Below, piece after piece: positions 5,491 through 12,714 of a stretch of 16,003 bases of DNA. Under the pieces are notes generated by a model. It worked only from the letters and a program-made list of their open reading frames with translations, was not told where the DNA came from and did not search any database. The stretch is from Candidatus Bathyarchaeota archaeon (lineage in GTDB: Archaea > Thermoproteota > Bathyarchaeia > 40CM-2-53-6), in contig VBBE01000094.1 of the NCBI GenBank assembly GCA_005884605.1, positions 1 to 16,003 of the forward strand. Direction: 5' to 3'. The stretch's first letter is position 1. Each line of letters opens with the position of its first letter. The position numbers and the translations under genes are program-made.

Positions 5491-5523
5491 CAGCCAAAAA
5501 ACCATACACGTGAACCCCCAGCC

Positions 5524-5970
5524 ATGACCACAGCAAAGAGAAAAACACGAAAGCTCCGAGGCTCCAGATGCCACGGATGGGGACGCTCAGGCCAACACAG
5601 AGACTCAGGAATGCTAGGCGGACACGGCAACGCAGGCTGGAAACGCCACAAATGGTCCGCGGTCATACGCTACAACCTGCAGATGGGAAGCAGAGGGTTC
5701 CACCCCGTCAGACAAAAGATAACCAACGCGATCAACGTAAGCGACCTCGTTCTCCAGCTAGACCGGCTGATAGAAGAGGGCTCCGCGAAGCAAGCTGGCA
5801 ACATGGTCGAAGTTGACCTCGGAAAAGCAGGATACCAGAAACTACTGGGAAATGGGGCAATAAGCCAGCCGCTAAGAATAATTGTCGCAAAGACCTCCGA
5901 ACGTGCCCAAGAAAAGATAGGAAGGGCAGGCGGAGAAATCGTCCTCCCAACAAACAAGAAAGAGGACTGA
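5524..5970 (+). CDS. rpl15: Large ribosomal subunit protein uL15
   Basis: A 148-residue archaeal uL15, the normal length, located in the 50S subunit near the exit-tunnel side of domain II of 23S rRNA. The basic, glycine-rich N-terminus (RKLRGSRCHGWGRSGQHRDSG, then GGHGNAGWKRHKW) is the typical extension that threads into rRNA. The globular end finishes with LRIIVAKTSERAQEKIGRAGG, the usual 'A---S--A---IE--GG' signature of the family. No Shine-Dalgarno sequence precedes ATG 5524. It is first in the visible operon and is followed by secY, as in most archaea. Confidence 0.95.
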   Translation: MTTAKRKTRKLRGSRCHGWGRSGQHRDSGMLGGHGNAGWKRHKWSAVIRYNLQMGSRGFHPVRQKITNAINVSDLVLQLDRLIEEGSAKQAGNMVEVDLGKAGYQKLLGNGAISQPLRIIVAKTSERAQEKIGRAGGEIVLPTNKKED

Positions 5971-5985
5971 TCGCTAACGGTCAGG

Positions 5986-7300
5986 TTCATAGAGCTATTC
6001 CAACCCCTGACCAGAATACTACCCGGAGTAAGATCAACTCGGAATCGGGCCCATAGTAACAGCCGGCCTAATACTCCAAGTGCTCTCCGGCTCGAAGATG
6101 ATCAACGTCGACTTCTCAAACCCAGCGGACCGCGCCCTGTTCACCGGCGCCAGTAAAGTACTATCCGTATTCATGACGATCTTCGAAGGAATAGCCTTCC
6201 TGATAGGAGGAGCATACAACGTCACAAACAGCGCCGGACAGCTAATCACGCCTAGCCTGCAATCTCAATTCCTAATCCTCGTCCAGCTCGTAGTCGCAGG
6301 AGTCGTCATCATCCTCCTCGATGAGATGCTGCAGAAGAAATGGGGATTCGGCAGCGGAATAAGCCTGTTCATCGCCGCCGGCGTCTGCCTCTCCATAGTA
6401 TGGAGCACAATCGGACCAATAGCACCAGTGTCAGATGGAAAATACCTCGGCGCGATCTTCGCCTTCGCCCAATCCATCGGACCAGTCCTGTCCAGCCCGG
6501 GAAGCTTCTCCGCATGGCAGAGCGCACTCTACCGAGGAGGAAGCGGGCTTCCAGACATGATCGGACTCTTCACAACACTAGGAGTATTCGTCCTCATAAT
6601 CTACCTCAACGGGCTACGCGTCGAAGTCCCAGTCTCATACGCACGATACCGAGGCTTCAGAGGACGCTTCCCCATAAAGTTCTTCTACGTATCCAACATA
6701 CCCGTCATCTTCGCCGCCGCCCTCTTCGGAAACATCTTCTTCATCGGACAACTACTCTTCCAAAGATACAACCCCACCTGTTCCAGCACCGGACTAAACT
6801 TCTGGCTAAGCCTATTCCCAGGCTGCTTCGTACCCACAAGCTCAACCAACCAACAACTCGTCCCCAGCAAAGGACTCGCCTACTACACTTTCGCCCCGAG
6901 ATCCATCACTGTCGTCCTTCAGGATCCGATTAGAGCCGCAGTCTACATGGGCATCTTCGTACTAGCCTGCGTCTTCTTCGCCGTCACATGGGTCGAGGTA
7001 GGCGGCATGGACTCCAAGACAGTCGCAAAGCAACTGATCGACTCCGGGATGCAAGTAGAAGGATTCAGACGCTCCGGCACCACCATAAGACAGATCCTCG
7101 ACCGCTACATCCCAACCGTCACCGTTATCGGAGGAATCGTTATCGGCACCATCGCGGCAGGCGCCGACTTCCTCGGTGCCTTCGGCACCGGAACAGGAAT
7201 ACTCCTGACGGTAGGCATCATCGAACAATACTACGAGATACTGGTCAAAGAGAGAATTACCGAAATATACCCTGGAGTCAAGGGATTCCTCGGACAGTGA
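5986..7300 (+). CDS. secY: SecY protein-conducting channel, with an N-terminal deletion and frame break
   Basis: SecY is the main subunit of the Sec61/SecYEG translocon in the cytoplasmic membrane. A first segment at 5986-6033 encodes FIELFQPLTRILPGVR, the SecY N-terminal amphipathic helix, but no ATG, GTG or TTG lies in that frame after the rpl15 stop. After a frame change, the rest runs from about 6032 (QLGIGPIVTAGLILQVLSGS) to 7300. A GTG at 6080 would give an intact 406-residue frame with the later membrane helices and cytoplasmic loops, including the region around VEVPVSYARYRGFRGRFPIKF. Compared with other archaeal SecY, about 60 residues are missing between the LPGV and QLGIGP segments: TM1 and the plug. 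The stop overlaps the adkA start (GTGA). Confidence 0.85.
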
Positions 7301-7902
7301 GCCAGGAAAAATTGTCACGCACCATCATAGTAGCAGGGATACCCGGGGTCGGCAAGACCACCGTTCTCCAAGAACTGGAGACCGTCGCACGCGAAAAGAG
7401 CATCCCATTAAAGATCGTCAACTTTGGAAACGTGATGAACGAGCTCTTCAAAAAACGGGGAAGAACAGTTCACCGTGACCACATGCGCCGCCAAGACCTC
7501 GAACTCCAAGCCAAGGTGCAAGAACAAGCTGCGCGCGAGATCGGAAAGACAGGAGGCAAATCGGCACTAGTCGTTGATACTCACATGTTCGTCAAGACCA
7601 AAGATGGCATATGGCCAGGAACGCCTCGAAGAGTCTTGGAAGCACTTGACCCTGGTCTGATTATCCTAATCGAAGCTGACCCCGAGGACATTGCTAGGAG
7701 AAGGAATGCCGACCGAACGCGCGAAAGAGACAGCAAGACCGTCGACGAAGCCCGGACGGACCTGGAATGGTCGAGATACATGGCGAGCGCGAATGCTGTC
7801 CTGGCGGGTGCTCCCATCCAGATAGTATTGAATCCTGATGGGCATCAGAGACGAGCGGCGGAGGACCTATTAGCGCTAATCCAGAAGCGGACCTTACAAT
7901 GA
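7297..7902 (+). CDS. adkA: Archaeal adenylate kinase AdkA
   Basis: AdkA converts AMP and ATP to two ADP. The protein has 201 residues from GTG 7297, which overlaps the secY stop as GTGA; TTG 7312 would give 196 residues. The P-loop GIPGVGKT lies at 14-21. Archaeal-type features follow: IVNFGNVMNELF (AMP-binding region), ALVVDTHMFVKTKDGIWPGTP, and the Arg-rich lid RRRNADRTRERD. The open frame extends much further upstream inside secY, but that part is an out-of-frame shadow. Spacing and overlap place it in the same operon as secY and the DUF106 gene, the normal archaeal arrangement. Confidence 0.93.
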   Translation: MSQEKLSRTIIVAGIPGVGKTTVLQELETVAREKSIPLKIVNFGNVMNELFKKRGRTVHRDHMRRQDLELQAKVQEQAAREIGKTGGKSALVVDTHMFVKTKDGIWPGTPRRVLEALDPGLIILIEADPEDIARRRNADRTRERDSKTVDEARTDLEWSRYMASANAVLAGAPIQIVLNPDGHQRRAAEDLLALIQKRTLQ

Positions 7903-8453
7903 GTTTCATCGACGATATTCTAAACACTTTGGCTACGCCCCTCCGTCAATACAGTCATCCACCCTCTGCGACACTCCTGGTGCTAGGTGCCGCCATCGTT
8001 CTCTCGCTAATTACAATGTCGGCTAACAGGTTCCTTGTGAACTACAAGATGATCGCAAACACGAGACGTGAGTATGCGACTTGGACGATGGCTGTACGAA
8101 AGGCGAAGAAGGAAGGTGATGATAAACAGTTGGAAAAGCTAATGAGACGACAGTCAGCGATGATGAAGATGCAGTCTCGCTCGACCTTCGAGCAGTTTAA
8201 GACATACCCGATTACGATCGTACCTTTTCTCTTGATCTACTACACCGTCGTCACGGCGATTGGCTCGATTCCCGTGGCCTACGCGCCGCTCGTTCTACCG
8301 TTCACAACGACAACAGGCAGCGGTATGTTCTCAGTACTGTCCCTGTTCTACTGGTATCTGATCTGCTCGTTCACTCTCAGCATTCCACTCTCAAGATTAT
8401 TTGGAGTCCAGTCCTCGTTCTCGATGACTCCAACTTCAGGAGAATCTAGTTGA
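7899..8453 (+). CDS. DUF106 / EMC3-TMCO1-like membrane protein
   Basis: A 184-residue membrane protein of the DUF106 family, related to the Oxa1/YidC/Get1/EMC3 insertases and thought to help insert proteins next to the Sec channel. The order is TM1 (about 24-46), a cytosolic coiled coil (about 48-100: ANTRREYATWTMAVRKAKKE through LMRRQSAMMKMQSR), then two or three hydrophobic segments from about 106, with FKTYPITIVPFLLIYYTVV and a final SLFYWYLICSFTLSIPLSRLFG. The ATG overlaps the adkA stop as ATGA. Its place directly behind secY in many archaea supports a membrane-insertion role. Confidence 0.92.
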   Translation: MSFIDDILNTLATPLRQYSHPPSATLLVLGAAIVLSLITMSANRFLVNYKMIANTRREYATWTMAVRKAKKEGDDKQLEKLMRRQSAMMKMQSRSTFEQFKTYPITIVPFLLIYYTVVTAIGSIPVAYAPLVLPFTTTTGSGMFSVLSLFYWYLICSFTLSIPLSRLFGVQSSFSMTPTSGESS

Positions 8454-8722
8454 CGCGACCGTCGCAGAGGACGAGCGGGCGCCGAAAGAAAGTGCTTACA
8501 CTGCCGTCTGGTGTTCGAACTATCCACTTTGAAGCGAAGGCGCATCGGACCGCGCAGTGTTCTCGATGCGGAGCTGAGTTGCATGGAGTAGTGACAGGAA
8601 GACCGGTCGGCGTGGCAAAGAGCTCGCGCGTTCCCTCCCGTCCATTCGGTGGAGTGCTGTGTGGCAACTGTGTGGCGTCTGAGATTAGACGAGTTGCCCG
8701 GGCGTTAGGGTCCATCGTTTGA
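8450..8722 (+). CDS. rpl34e: Large ribosomal subunit protein eL34
   Basis: This 90-residue eL34 has a TTG start overlapping the DUF106 stop (TTGA). Two cysteine pairs, Cys37/Cys40 (CSRCGAELHGV) and Cys71/Cys74 (GGVLCGNC), form the zinc site, and the segment RVPSRPFGGVLCG is the family hallmark. The basic N-terminus contacts 23S rRNA. The next gene, cmk, starts in a TTGA overlap, so translation coupling is likely. eL34 is missing in several archaeal groups; like eL14 it narrows the host. Confidence 0.93.
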   Translation: MTRPSQRTSGRRKKVLTLPSGVRTIHFEAKAHRTAQCSRCGAELHGVVTGRPVGVAKSSRVPSRPFGGVLCGNCVASEIRRVARALGSIV

Positions 8723-9315
8723 TTGTGACCATTAGCGGGCCGCACGGATCTGGTAAGTCCACATACGCGGTGAAACTCGCGGAGTCGCTGAGTCTCCGCC
8801 ACGTGTCCGCTGGAATGCTGTTCAGAAAGTTGGCCGATGAGAGGAGGGTTTCACTAGAAAGATTTCAGGAAATGGCCGCGGCTGACCCGAGCATTGACAG
8901 GTTGGTAGATGAGAGAACCATGCAAGAGGCAGAAAGGGGTAATGTGGTGATGGATGGGCAACTGGCTGGGTGGGTACTGAAAGAGATTTCGGACTTGAGA
9001 GTCTTGTTGACCGCGCCTCTTGTGGTGAGGCTGGAGAGGATTGCCGCGCGAGATCGTATTAGTCTTGAGGAGGCGCGGAGGCAGACTCTGCACCGGGAAG
9101 GAGTGCAGGCCGAGAGATATCGGAAACATTACGGGTTCAGCGTCGATGACTGGTCGATCTACCACCTAATTCTCGATACAAGTTTTGGCTCTATAGAAGA
9201 CACGGCCAGGATCCTTCTTGCTGCGGCTGTCACCTCAAAGAACGCAAAGACCGGGAAGAGCTCGGAGAAGAATCCGGGATCCCCGGCTATTCCTGCAGGC
9301 ACTAGTCGTCCCTAA
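8719..9315 (+). CDS. cmk: Archaeal cytidylate kinase
   Basis: The enzyme phosphorylates CMP/dCMP with ATP. The protein has 198 residues from TTG 8719, overlapping the rpl34e stop; GTG 8725 is an alternative. The P-loop GPHGSGKST is at 7-15. RHVSAGMLFRKLA (NMP-binding), VVMDGQLAGWVL and RIAARDRISLEEA (lid, with Arg pairs) are characteristic of the short archaeal Cmk. The last 25 residues are Lys/Ser/Pro rich and probably disordered. In many archaea rpl14e and cbf5 follow cmk directly; here they are some 7-8 kb away at the other end of the window. Confidence 0.93.
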   Translation: MIVTISGPHGSGKSTYAVKLAESLSLRHVSAGMLFRKLADERRVSLERFQEMAAADPSIDRLVDERTMQEAERGNVVMDGQLAGWVLKEISDLRVLLTAPLVVRLERIAARDRISLEEARRQTLHREGVQAERYRKHYGFSVDDWSIYHLILDTSFGSIEDTARILLAAAVTSKNAKTGKSSEKNPGSPAIPAGTSRP

Positions 9316-9370
9316 CCGACACACCTCGACAAAATAGCCTCCGTTCAGGGAATGTTTGGAAGGCCCCAAG

Positions 9371-9456
9371 GGCGCTTCTCTCTGAGCGCCATTGTCCAGT
9401 AACAGCATGCTCATGCCGGGGAACACAGTCATCTCGCATGCCCGTAAGGGCGCATG
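9371..9456 (+). promoter_or_regulatory. Two hairpins in the leader of the VIT1-like gene
   Basis: GGCGCT (9371-9376) pairs perfectly with AGCGCC (9385-9390). A second stem, CATGCCC/GGG-CG-CATG with GNRA-type loop GTAA, spans 9437-9456 and ends 7 nt before the TTG start at 9464. They might form a terminator for cmk followed by a translational element; there is no T run. Confidence 0.3.
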
Positions 9457-9463
9457 ACCCGAC

Positions 9464-10093
9464 TTGGCAGTACAGAGTACAGAGCTAGTGGTTGAAGAGA
9501 CAGGGAGTCGAGGCGCCGAACTCGTCTTTGGCTCTATAGATGGCCTATTCTCCGTCCTCGGAATAATATCCGCAGCGGCCTCCGCGGCTCTGATACCCGT
9601 CCAGATTTTCGCAACTGGCGTAGGCGGAGCGGTCGCGGGCGCGCTATCAGTTTTTGCGGCAACCTATCTCTCTAAGACTCATGAGAAGAAGACTCAGTTG
9701 CTGGAAGCGATAACGCGGACAAATCGCCAGCGGTCAAGACAAACTAACGGCAGCAAGAAAAAACCAGTTCCTATTACAACGGAGCATCCGAAGGTCCATC
9801 GATTGCTGGGAAAGATCAACCGGAGAGCTCTGGGCTCTGGAATAGTCACGGCAATTACCTCCGCCCTTGCCTCGCTGGTCCTCCTGTTTCCGCTAGTACT
9901 CTTCCCCGAGACTTATGCGGTTACAGCATCCATAATCATCGGAGTCATAATGCTATTCTTGCTCGGAGCTTTCCGAGGAATCACTCTGAAACAGTCAGCT
10001 GGGAAGTCAGCGGTGAAAATGGTAGTCTTGGGAATTCTCGTAATTTTGGCGAGTAAGCTCTTAGGGTCCTATGTGCTAGAGCTCGTAACCTAG
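9464..10093 (+). CDS. VIT1/CCC1-family membrane transporter
   Basis: A 209-residue integral membrane protein resembling the VIT1/CCC1 family, which exports Fe2+ or Mn2+ (vacuolar iron transporter in plants and yeast). TM1 starts with AELVFGSIDGLFSVLGIISA, including the conserved Asp26 of the IDGL motif. TM2 ends in ATYLSKTHEKK, with Glu74 in the family position. A basic cytosolic loop (about 75-125) is followed by three more hydrophobic helices (about 128-152, 155-178, 184-207). The loop is longer and more Lys/Arg-rich and lacks the clear Glu-rich metal-binding domain of VIT1, so the substrate is uncertain. The TTG start comes just after an in-frame stop at 9455; no better start is visible. 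It converges on the dehydratase gene with 3 bases between. Confidence 0.75.
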   Translation: MAVQSTELVVEETGSRGAELVFGSIDGLFSVLGIISAAASAALIPVQIFATGVGGAVAGALSVFAATYLSKTHEKKTQLLEAITRTNRQRSRQTNGSKKKPVPITTEHPKVHRLLGKINRRALGSGIVTAITSALASLVLLFPLVLFPETYAVTASIIIGVIMLFLLGAFRGITLKQSAGKSAVKMVVLGILVILASKLLGSYVLELVT

Positions 10094-10096
10094 CAG

Positions 10097-11074
10097 TTAC
10101 GGGATGCCTCCGGCAAGAATCCTCCCTAACTTTGAAGAGTCAATATTGCCACCAGACACGATGCAGACAATTTTTCCAAGGCCAGCCTTGCCTGTCATGG
10201 CTGCGGCGACGGATGCTGCTCCAGCGCCTTCTGCGACTATCCTGTTGCGTTCGATCAATAGCCTGACAGCCATCGTGATATCCGAGAGAGAAACGACCAC
10301 GGGGAGGAGCAGATTCCTCGCTCGCTCCCACATCTCGGGCAAGACGCACTTTCCACCGATACCATCAACGAAACTGGGAATCCTGTGGATCTCTTGGGCT
10401 GAACCAGCTGCGAAAGAGGCGGAGAGGGGCGCCGCGGTTTCCGGCTCTACAGCGTAGACTCGAGTCCGCGGACTTTTTGCACGGATCGCTGAAGCGATAC
10501 CTACGGATAGTCCTCCGCCACCGAACGGTATGACCACCGAGTCGACATTAGGCAGATCCTCCAAGATCTCTAGCCCAGCAGTACCGTTTCCTGTCATCAT
10601 TCGCATATCTGCAAACGGATGGATGAACACCGAGCCCTCGAGGGGAGGGTAATGATGCGTTACGACTACATTCCAGACCTCGTCAAATGAAACTTGGATA
10701 ATCTTCGCACCGTACCGCCTGATCGCCGCGAGCTTTGTTTCCGGAGCGTTATCCGGGACGATTACTGTGCATGGAATCTTTTCTTGACGGGCTCGCCAGG
10801 CGAGTGCCTGGGCCATGTTTCCAGCACTGCAGGTATATACTCCACGCTTCTTGGCATCTGGACCGACAAGGGCGATCGCATTGCTGGCACCTCGAACCTT
10901 GAAGGAGCCTGTGGGCTGCAAATTCTCCAGTTTCAGAAAGATCTCTGCTGGTGCGTCGTCAACGTTCAAGCGGACGAGAGGAGTTCGTAGGACCGTGCAC
11001 TTGATCCGTTCTCTGGCCTCCTCGATTAGGTTCAGGGGAATTGGGTCCTGACCTTCCGAGCCCTTTTCTGGCAT
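10097..11074 (-). CDS. PLP-dependent threonine/serine dehydratase family
   Basis: A 325-residue fold-type II PLP enzyme close to catabolic threonine dehydratase (TdcB/IlvA without the ACT domain) and serine racemase. It most likely deaminates threonine to 2-oxobutyrate or serine to pyruvate. Lys59 in TGSFKVRGA forms the Schiff base. TCSAGNMAQALAW binds the substrate carboxylate (usually S-x-G-N-H-A-Q; here N-M replaces N-H). IPFGGGGLSVG is the phosphate-binding glycine loop, and VSGGN near the end contacts the PLP pyridine ring. Length fits the enzyme without a regulatory domain. The divergent ridA-like gene is meaningful: RidA hydrolyses the reactive enamine/imine that these dehydratases release. 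Confidence 0.88.
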   Translation of the reverse strand: MPEKGSEGQDPIPLNLIEEARERIKCTVLRTPLVRLNVDDAPAEIFLKLENLQPTGSFKVRGASNAIALVGPDAKKRGVYTCSAGNMAQALAWRARQEKIPCTVIVPDNAPETKLAAIRRYGAKIIQVSFDEVWNVVVTHHYPPLEGSVFIHPFADMRMMTGNGTAGLEILEDLPNVDSVVIPFGGGGLSVGIASAIRAKSPRTRVYAVEPETAAPLSASFAAGSAQEIHRIPSFVDGIGGKCVLPEMWERARNLLLPVVVSLSDITMAVRLLIERNRIVAEGAGAASVAAAMTGKAGLGKIVCIVSGGNIDSSKLGRILAGGIP

Positions 11075-11107
11075 AAATGATCAATTATCCAGCGTTATCT
11101 CTCAACT

Positions 11108-11115
11108 CTTAAACA
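11108..11115. promoter_or_regulatory. Shared TATA-like box between the dehydratase and ridA genes
   Basis: TCTTAAAC on the plus strand and GTTTAAGA on the minus strand are both acceptable TATA boxes. It lies about 35 nt from each start codon (11074 minus, 11145 plus), so the two divergent genes may share one element. Confidence 0.35.
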
Positions 11116-11144
11116 CGAAGAAGGAGAACTTCCTGTCGATTCGT

Positions 11145-11535
11145 ATGAAGAAGGAGGCTGTGAAAACGGGGCCCGCGCCGCTAGGTCTTCCCTTCTCGCC
11201 CGTGGTCAGGTTTGGAGAATTACTGCTTGTCTCGGGACAGGGGCCTATCGACAAGAACGGGAAAGTTGTCCCCGGAGACATCAGAGTCCAGACAAATGCT
11301 ACTCTGGAGAACCTCAAGAGGATCTTGGAAGCAGCAGGGTCCAATATGGACTGCGTCCTCCAAACGACGGTATACCTGAGGGATCTAGTGGAGTATTCAG
11401 GAATGAACGAAGTCTACTCCAGCTTCTTCCATGATCCCAAGCCCGCGGACGACCATCCAAGCTGGTGACCTGCTCTTTAGGATGAAAGTAGAGATTCAAG
11501 GCATGGCTTATGTGCCAGAGAAACAGGAACAGTGA
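11145..11535 (+). CDS. ridA: RidA-family reactive imine/enamine deaminase, frameshifted
   Basis: RidA hydrolyses 2-aminoacrylate-type intermediates made by PLP dehydratases, so its place opposite the dehydratase makes sense. Residues 1-103 are clear: MKKEAVKTGPAPLGLPFSPV, LLLVSGQGPIDKNG, TNATLENLKRILEAAGS, TTVYLRDL and MNEVYSSFF. The frame then ends early at 11466-11468. In the next frame, from CGG 11446, the expected ending RTTIQAGDLLF, then KVEIQGMAY, continues to TGA 11533-11535. The conserved catalytic Arg of RidA is that first R, lost in the unbroken frame. Loss of two bases in a GCGCGG-like stretch near 11445 would explain it: a sequencing error or a real mutation. The true stop overlaps the next gene's likely GTG. 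Confidence 0.82.
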
Positions 11536-11905
11536 CCGTTAGCAGTGGTTTTCAGAAGGGTCGTTCCTGAGAAACAGCAAACATCAGTTTCTCTATCTCA
11601 CTACTGAAGGCTGGAAGACCAGGGCACCTCACAGAATCGAAATCTGGTATGTCCGACATCAGGGAAGATTCTATCTCCTCTCGCAATACCGTGACCAGGC
11701 TCACTGGGTGCGGAACATTAAGAACCACCCGGGAGTCTCTTTCGAGGTCGACAGCGACAAGTACCTTGGACTTGGCCGGATCATCGATCCGGACGATGAG
11801 CCTGAACTGGCTAAGGAGGTTTCTGAGCTGATGGAGGCGAAGTATCACTGGAGCGATGGTCTCATCGTAGAGCTTCGACCCGAACCCGGGGTCCTTCAGA
11901 AATAG
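11532..11905 (+). pseudogene. Pyridoxamine-oxidase-fold / nitroreductase-like protein, start region broken
   Basis: The frame open from 11543 to the stop at 11903-11905 encodes FLYLTTEGWKTR, IEIWYVRHQGRFYLLSQ, DQAHWVRNIKNHPGVSFEV and a helical end. This resembles the split-barrel flavin-binding families (pyridoxamine 5'-phosphate oxidase-like and deazaflavin-dependent nitroreductase-like), which use FMN or F420. The homology-like region starts near 11564, but no ATG, GTG or TTG occurs in that frame before GTG 11708, which is too late. A GTG at 11532 overlapping the ridA stop (GTGA) starts a peptide in another frame that stops after 12 codons. A frame slip near 11560 would join the two. It is either a pseudogene or an indel error. 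Confidence 0.6.
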
Positions 11906-11996
11906 CCCCTTCCCTTGATTTCCTCTCGCAAATTCATATGAGCTAGATACGCAAGGACTCGTTTTGTTTCGCCGAATCGCAAAGTCAAGGATTTGT

Positions 11997-12005
11997 GCTT
12001 ATATC
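11997..12005 (+). promoter_or_regulatory. TATA-like box of the thioredoxin-like gene
   Basis: GCTTATATC lies about 35 nt before the TTG start at 12036, so a leader of fewer than 10 nt is predicted. Confidence 0.45.
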
Positions 12006-12035
12006 GCGCATTCAACAGGTTTCTAGGGTACTGTA

Positions 12036-12485
12036 TTGACAGTTTCAAGCCAGCTTTCTGAGGACACGAGTGTGGAGCTCGTTGAGTTTCAACACTTGAA
12101 GGGTTTGTCTAACAACGGCGCGGTTGAGGCTCTTGCAAAGGAGCTGGGAGTTGTGTATGTGACGGCGATCACGAGAGACGGTTGCTCAGGTTGTATGGAG
12201 CAGAAACCATTGTTCCGGGAGCTTGCTAGAAAGATGACTTCGGATCTTGCTGAAAGAGTCCACTTCTCGAATGTTCATGTTCGTTATGCGGATAGTGATA
12301 GGGCGGATTCTTGGGAAAGCAAGAGGATGTTTCGACACGCCGCGTATCCAACCTATTTGGTGCATGTGAGATCAGGGAAGGGTGTTCTGGAGGTCTTCAG
12401 GGCAGTGTACCCGACAATGGAAGAGTTAGAGAAGCAGACTCGGGAATCGCTGGACCTGGCGAAGTTCTACAAGGACGAAGCTTAG
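12036..12485 (+). CDS. Thioredoxin-like protein with CSGC motif
   Basis: A 149-residue soluble protein with a thioredoxin-fold pattern: a beta strand (GVVYVTAITRDG) leading to the active-site motif Cys50-Ser-Gly-Cys53 at a helix start (CMEQKPLFRELARKM). It continues with a strand VHFSNVHVRYADSD and the likely cis-proline Pro104 in AAYPTYLVHV. There is no signal peptide. The motif CSGC differs from CGPC of classic thioredoxins, so the partner and redox role are unknown; oxidoreductase activity is inferred from the fold. The TTG start is supported by the TATA-like box at 11997-12005. A small membrane-protein gene converges on its end. Confidence 0.7.
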   Translation: MTVSSQLSEDTSVELVEFQHLKGLSNNGAVEALAKELGVVYVTAITRDGCSGCMEQKPLFRELARKMTSDLAERVHFSNVHVRYADSDRADSWESKRMFRHAAYPTYLVHVRSGKGVLEVFRAVYPTMEELEKQTRESLDLAKFYKDEA

Positions 12486-12498
12486 AGTCGAGAGATTT

Positions 12499-12714
12499 CT
12501 AGTTCATCGCGGCCTCAAGATCGTAAAGGCCGCCTAGGGCATCTTGTATGCCATGGTTGTCGAATAGCCGAAAGAATCCGCCTAGAACGAGGAGTAAACC
12601 GCCGAGCTGTAGACTGAGGACTGCTCGTTGGAAGCCGAGTGTCCTGGAACCCATGAGGAGAGACGAGAGCGTTAGGGCGAGGCCGAGGAAGGCGACTATC
12701 TTGGTCTTGAGCAT
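12499..12714 (-). CDS. Small two-helix membrane protein, unknown
   Basis: A 71-residue frame with two clear hydrophobic segments, residues about 4-22 (TKIVAFLGLALTLSSLLMG) and 31-49 (AVLSLQLGGLLLVLGGFFRL), joined by a short loop and ending in an acidic tail. I do not recognise a family. It is separated by 13 bases from the end of the convergent thioredoxin-like gene. Hydrophobicity and compact fit between neighbours are the only support. Confidence 0.5.
   Translation of the reverse strand: MLKTKIVAFLGLALTLSSLLMGSRTLGFQRAVLSLQLGGLLLVLGGFFRLFDNHGIQDALGGLYDLEAAMN

Noticed and set aside
6340..6933. 197-residue open frame inside secY
   Set aside because: Out-of-frame shadow, extremely Arg/His/Thr/Pro rich, overlapping clear SecY sequence.
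6988..7296. N-terminal extension of adkA
   Set aside because: It lies in the secY frame region and has shadow composition; GTG 7297 overlapping the secY stop is the natural start.
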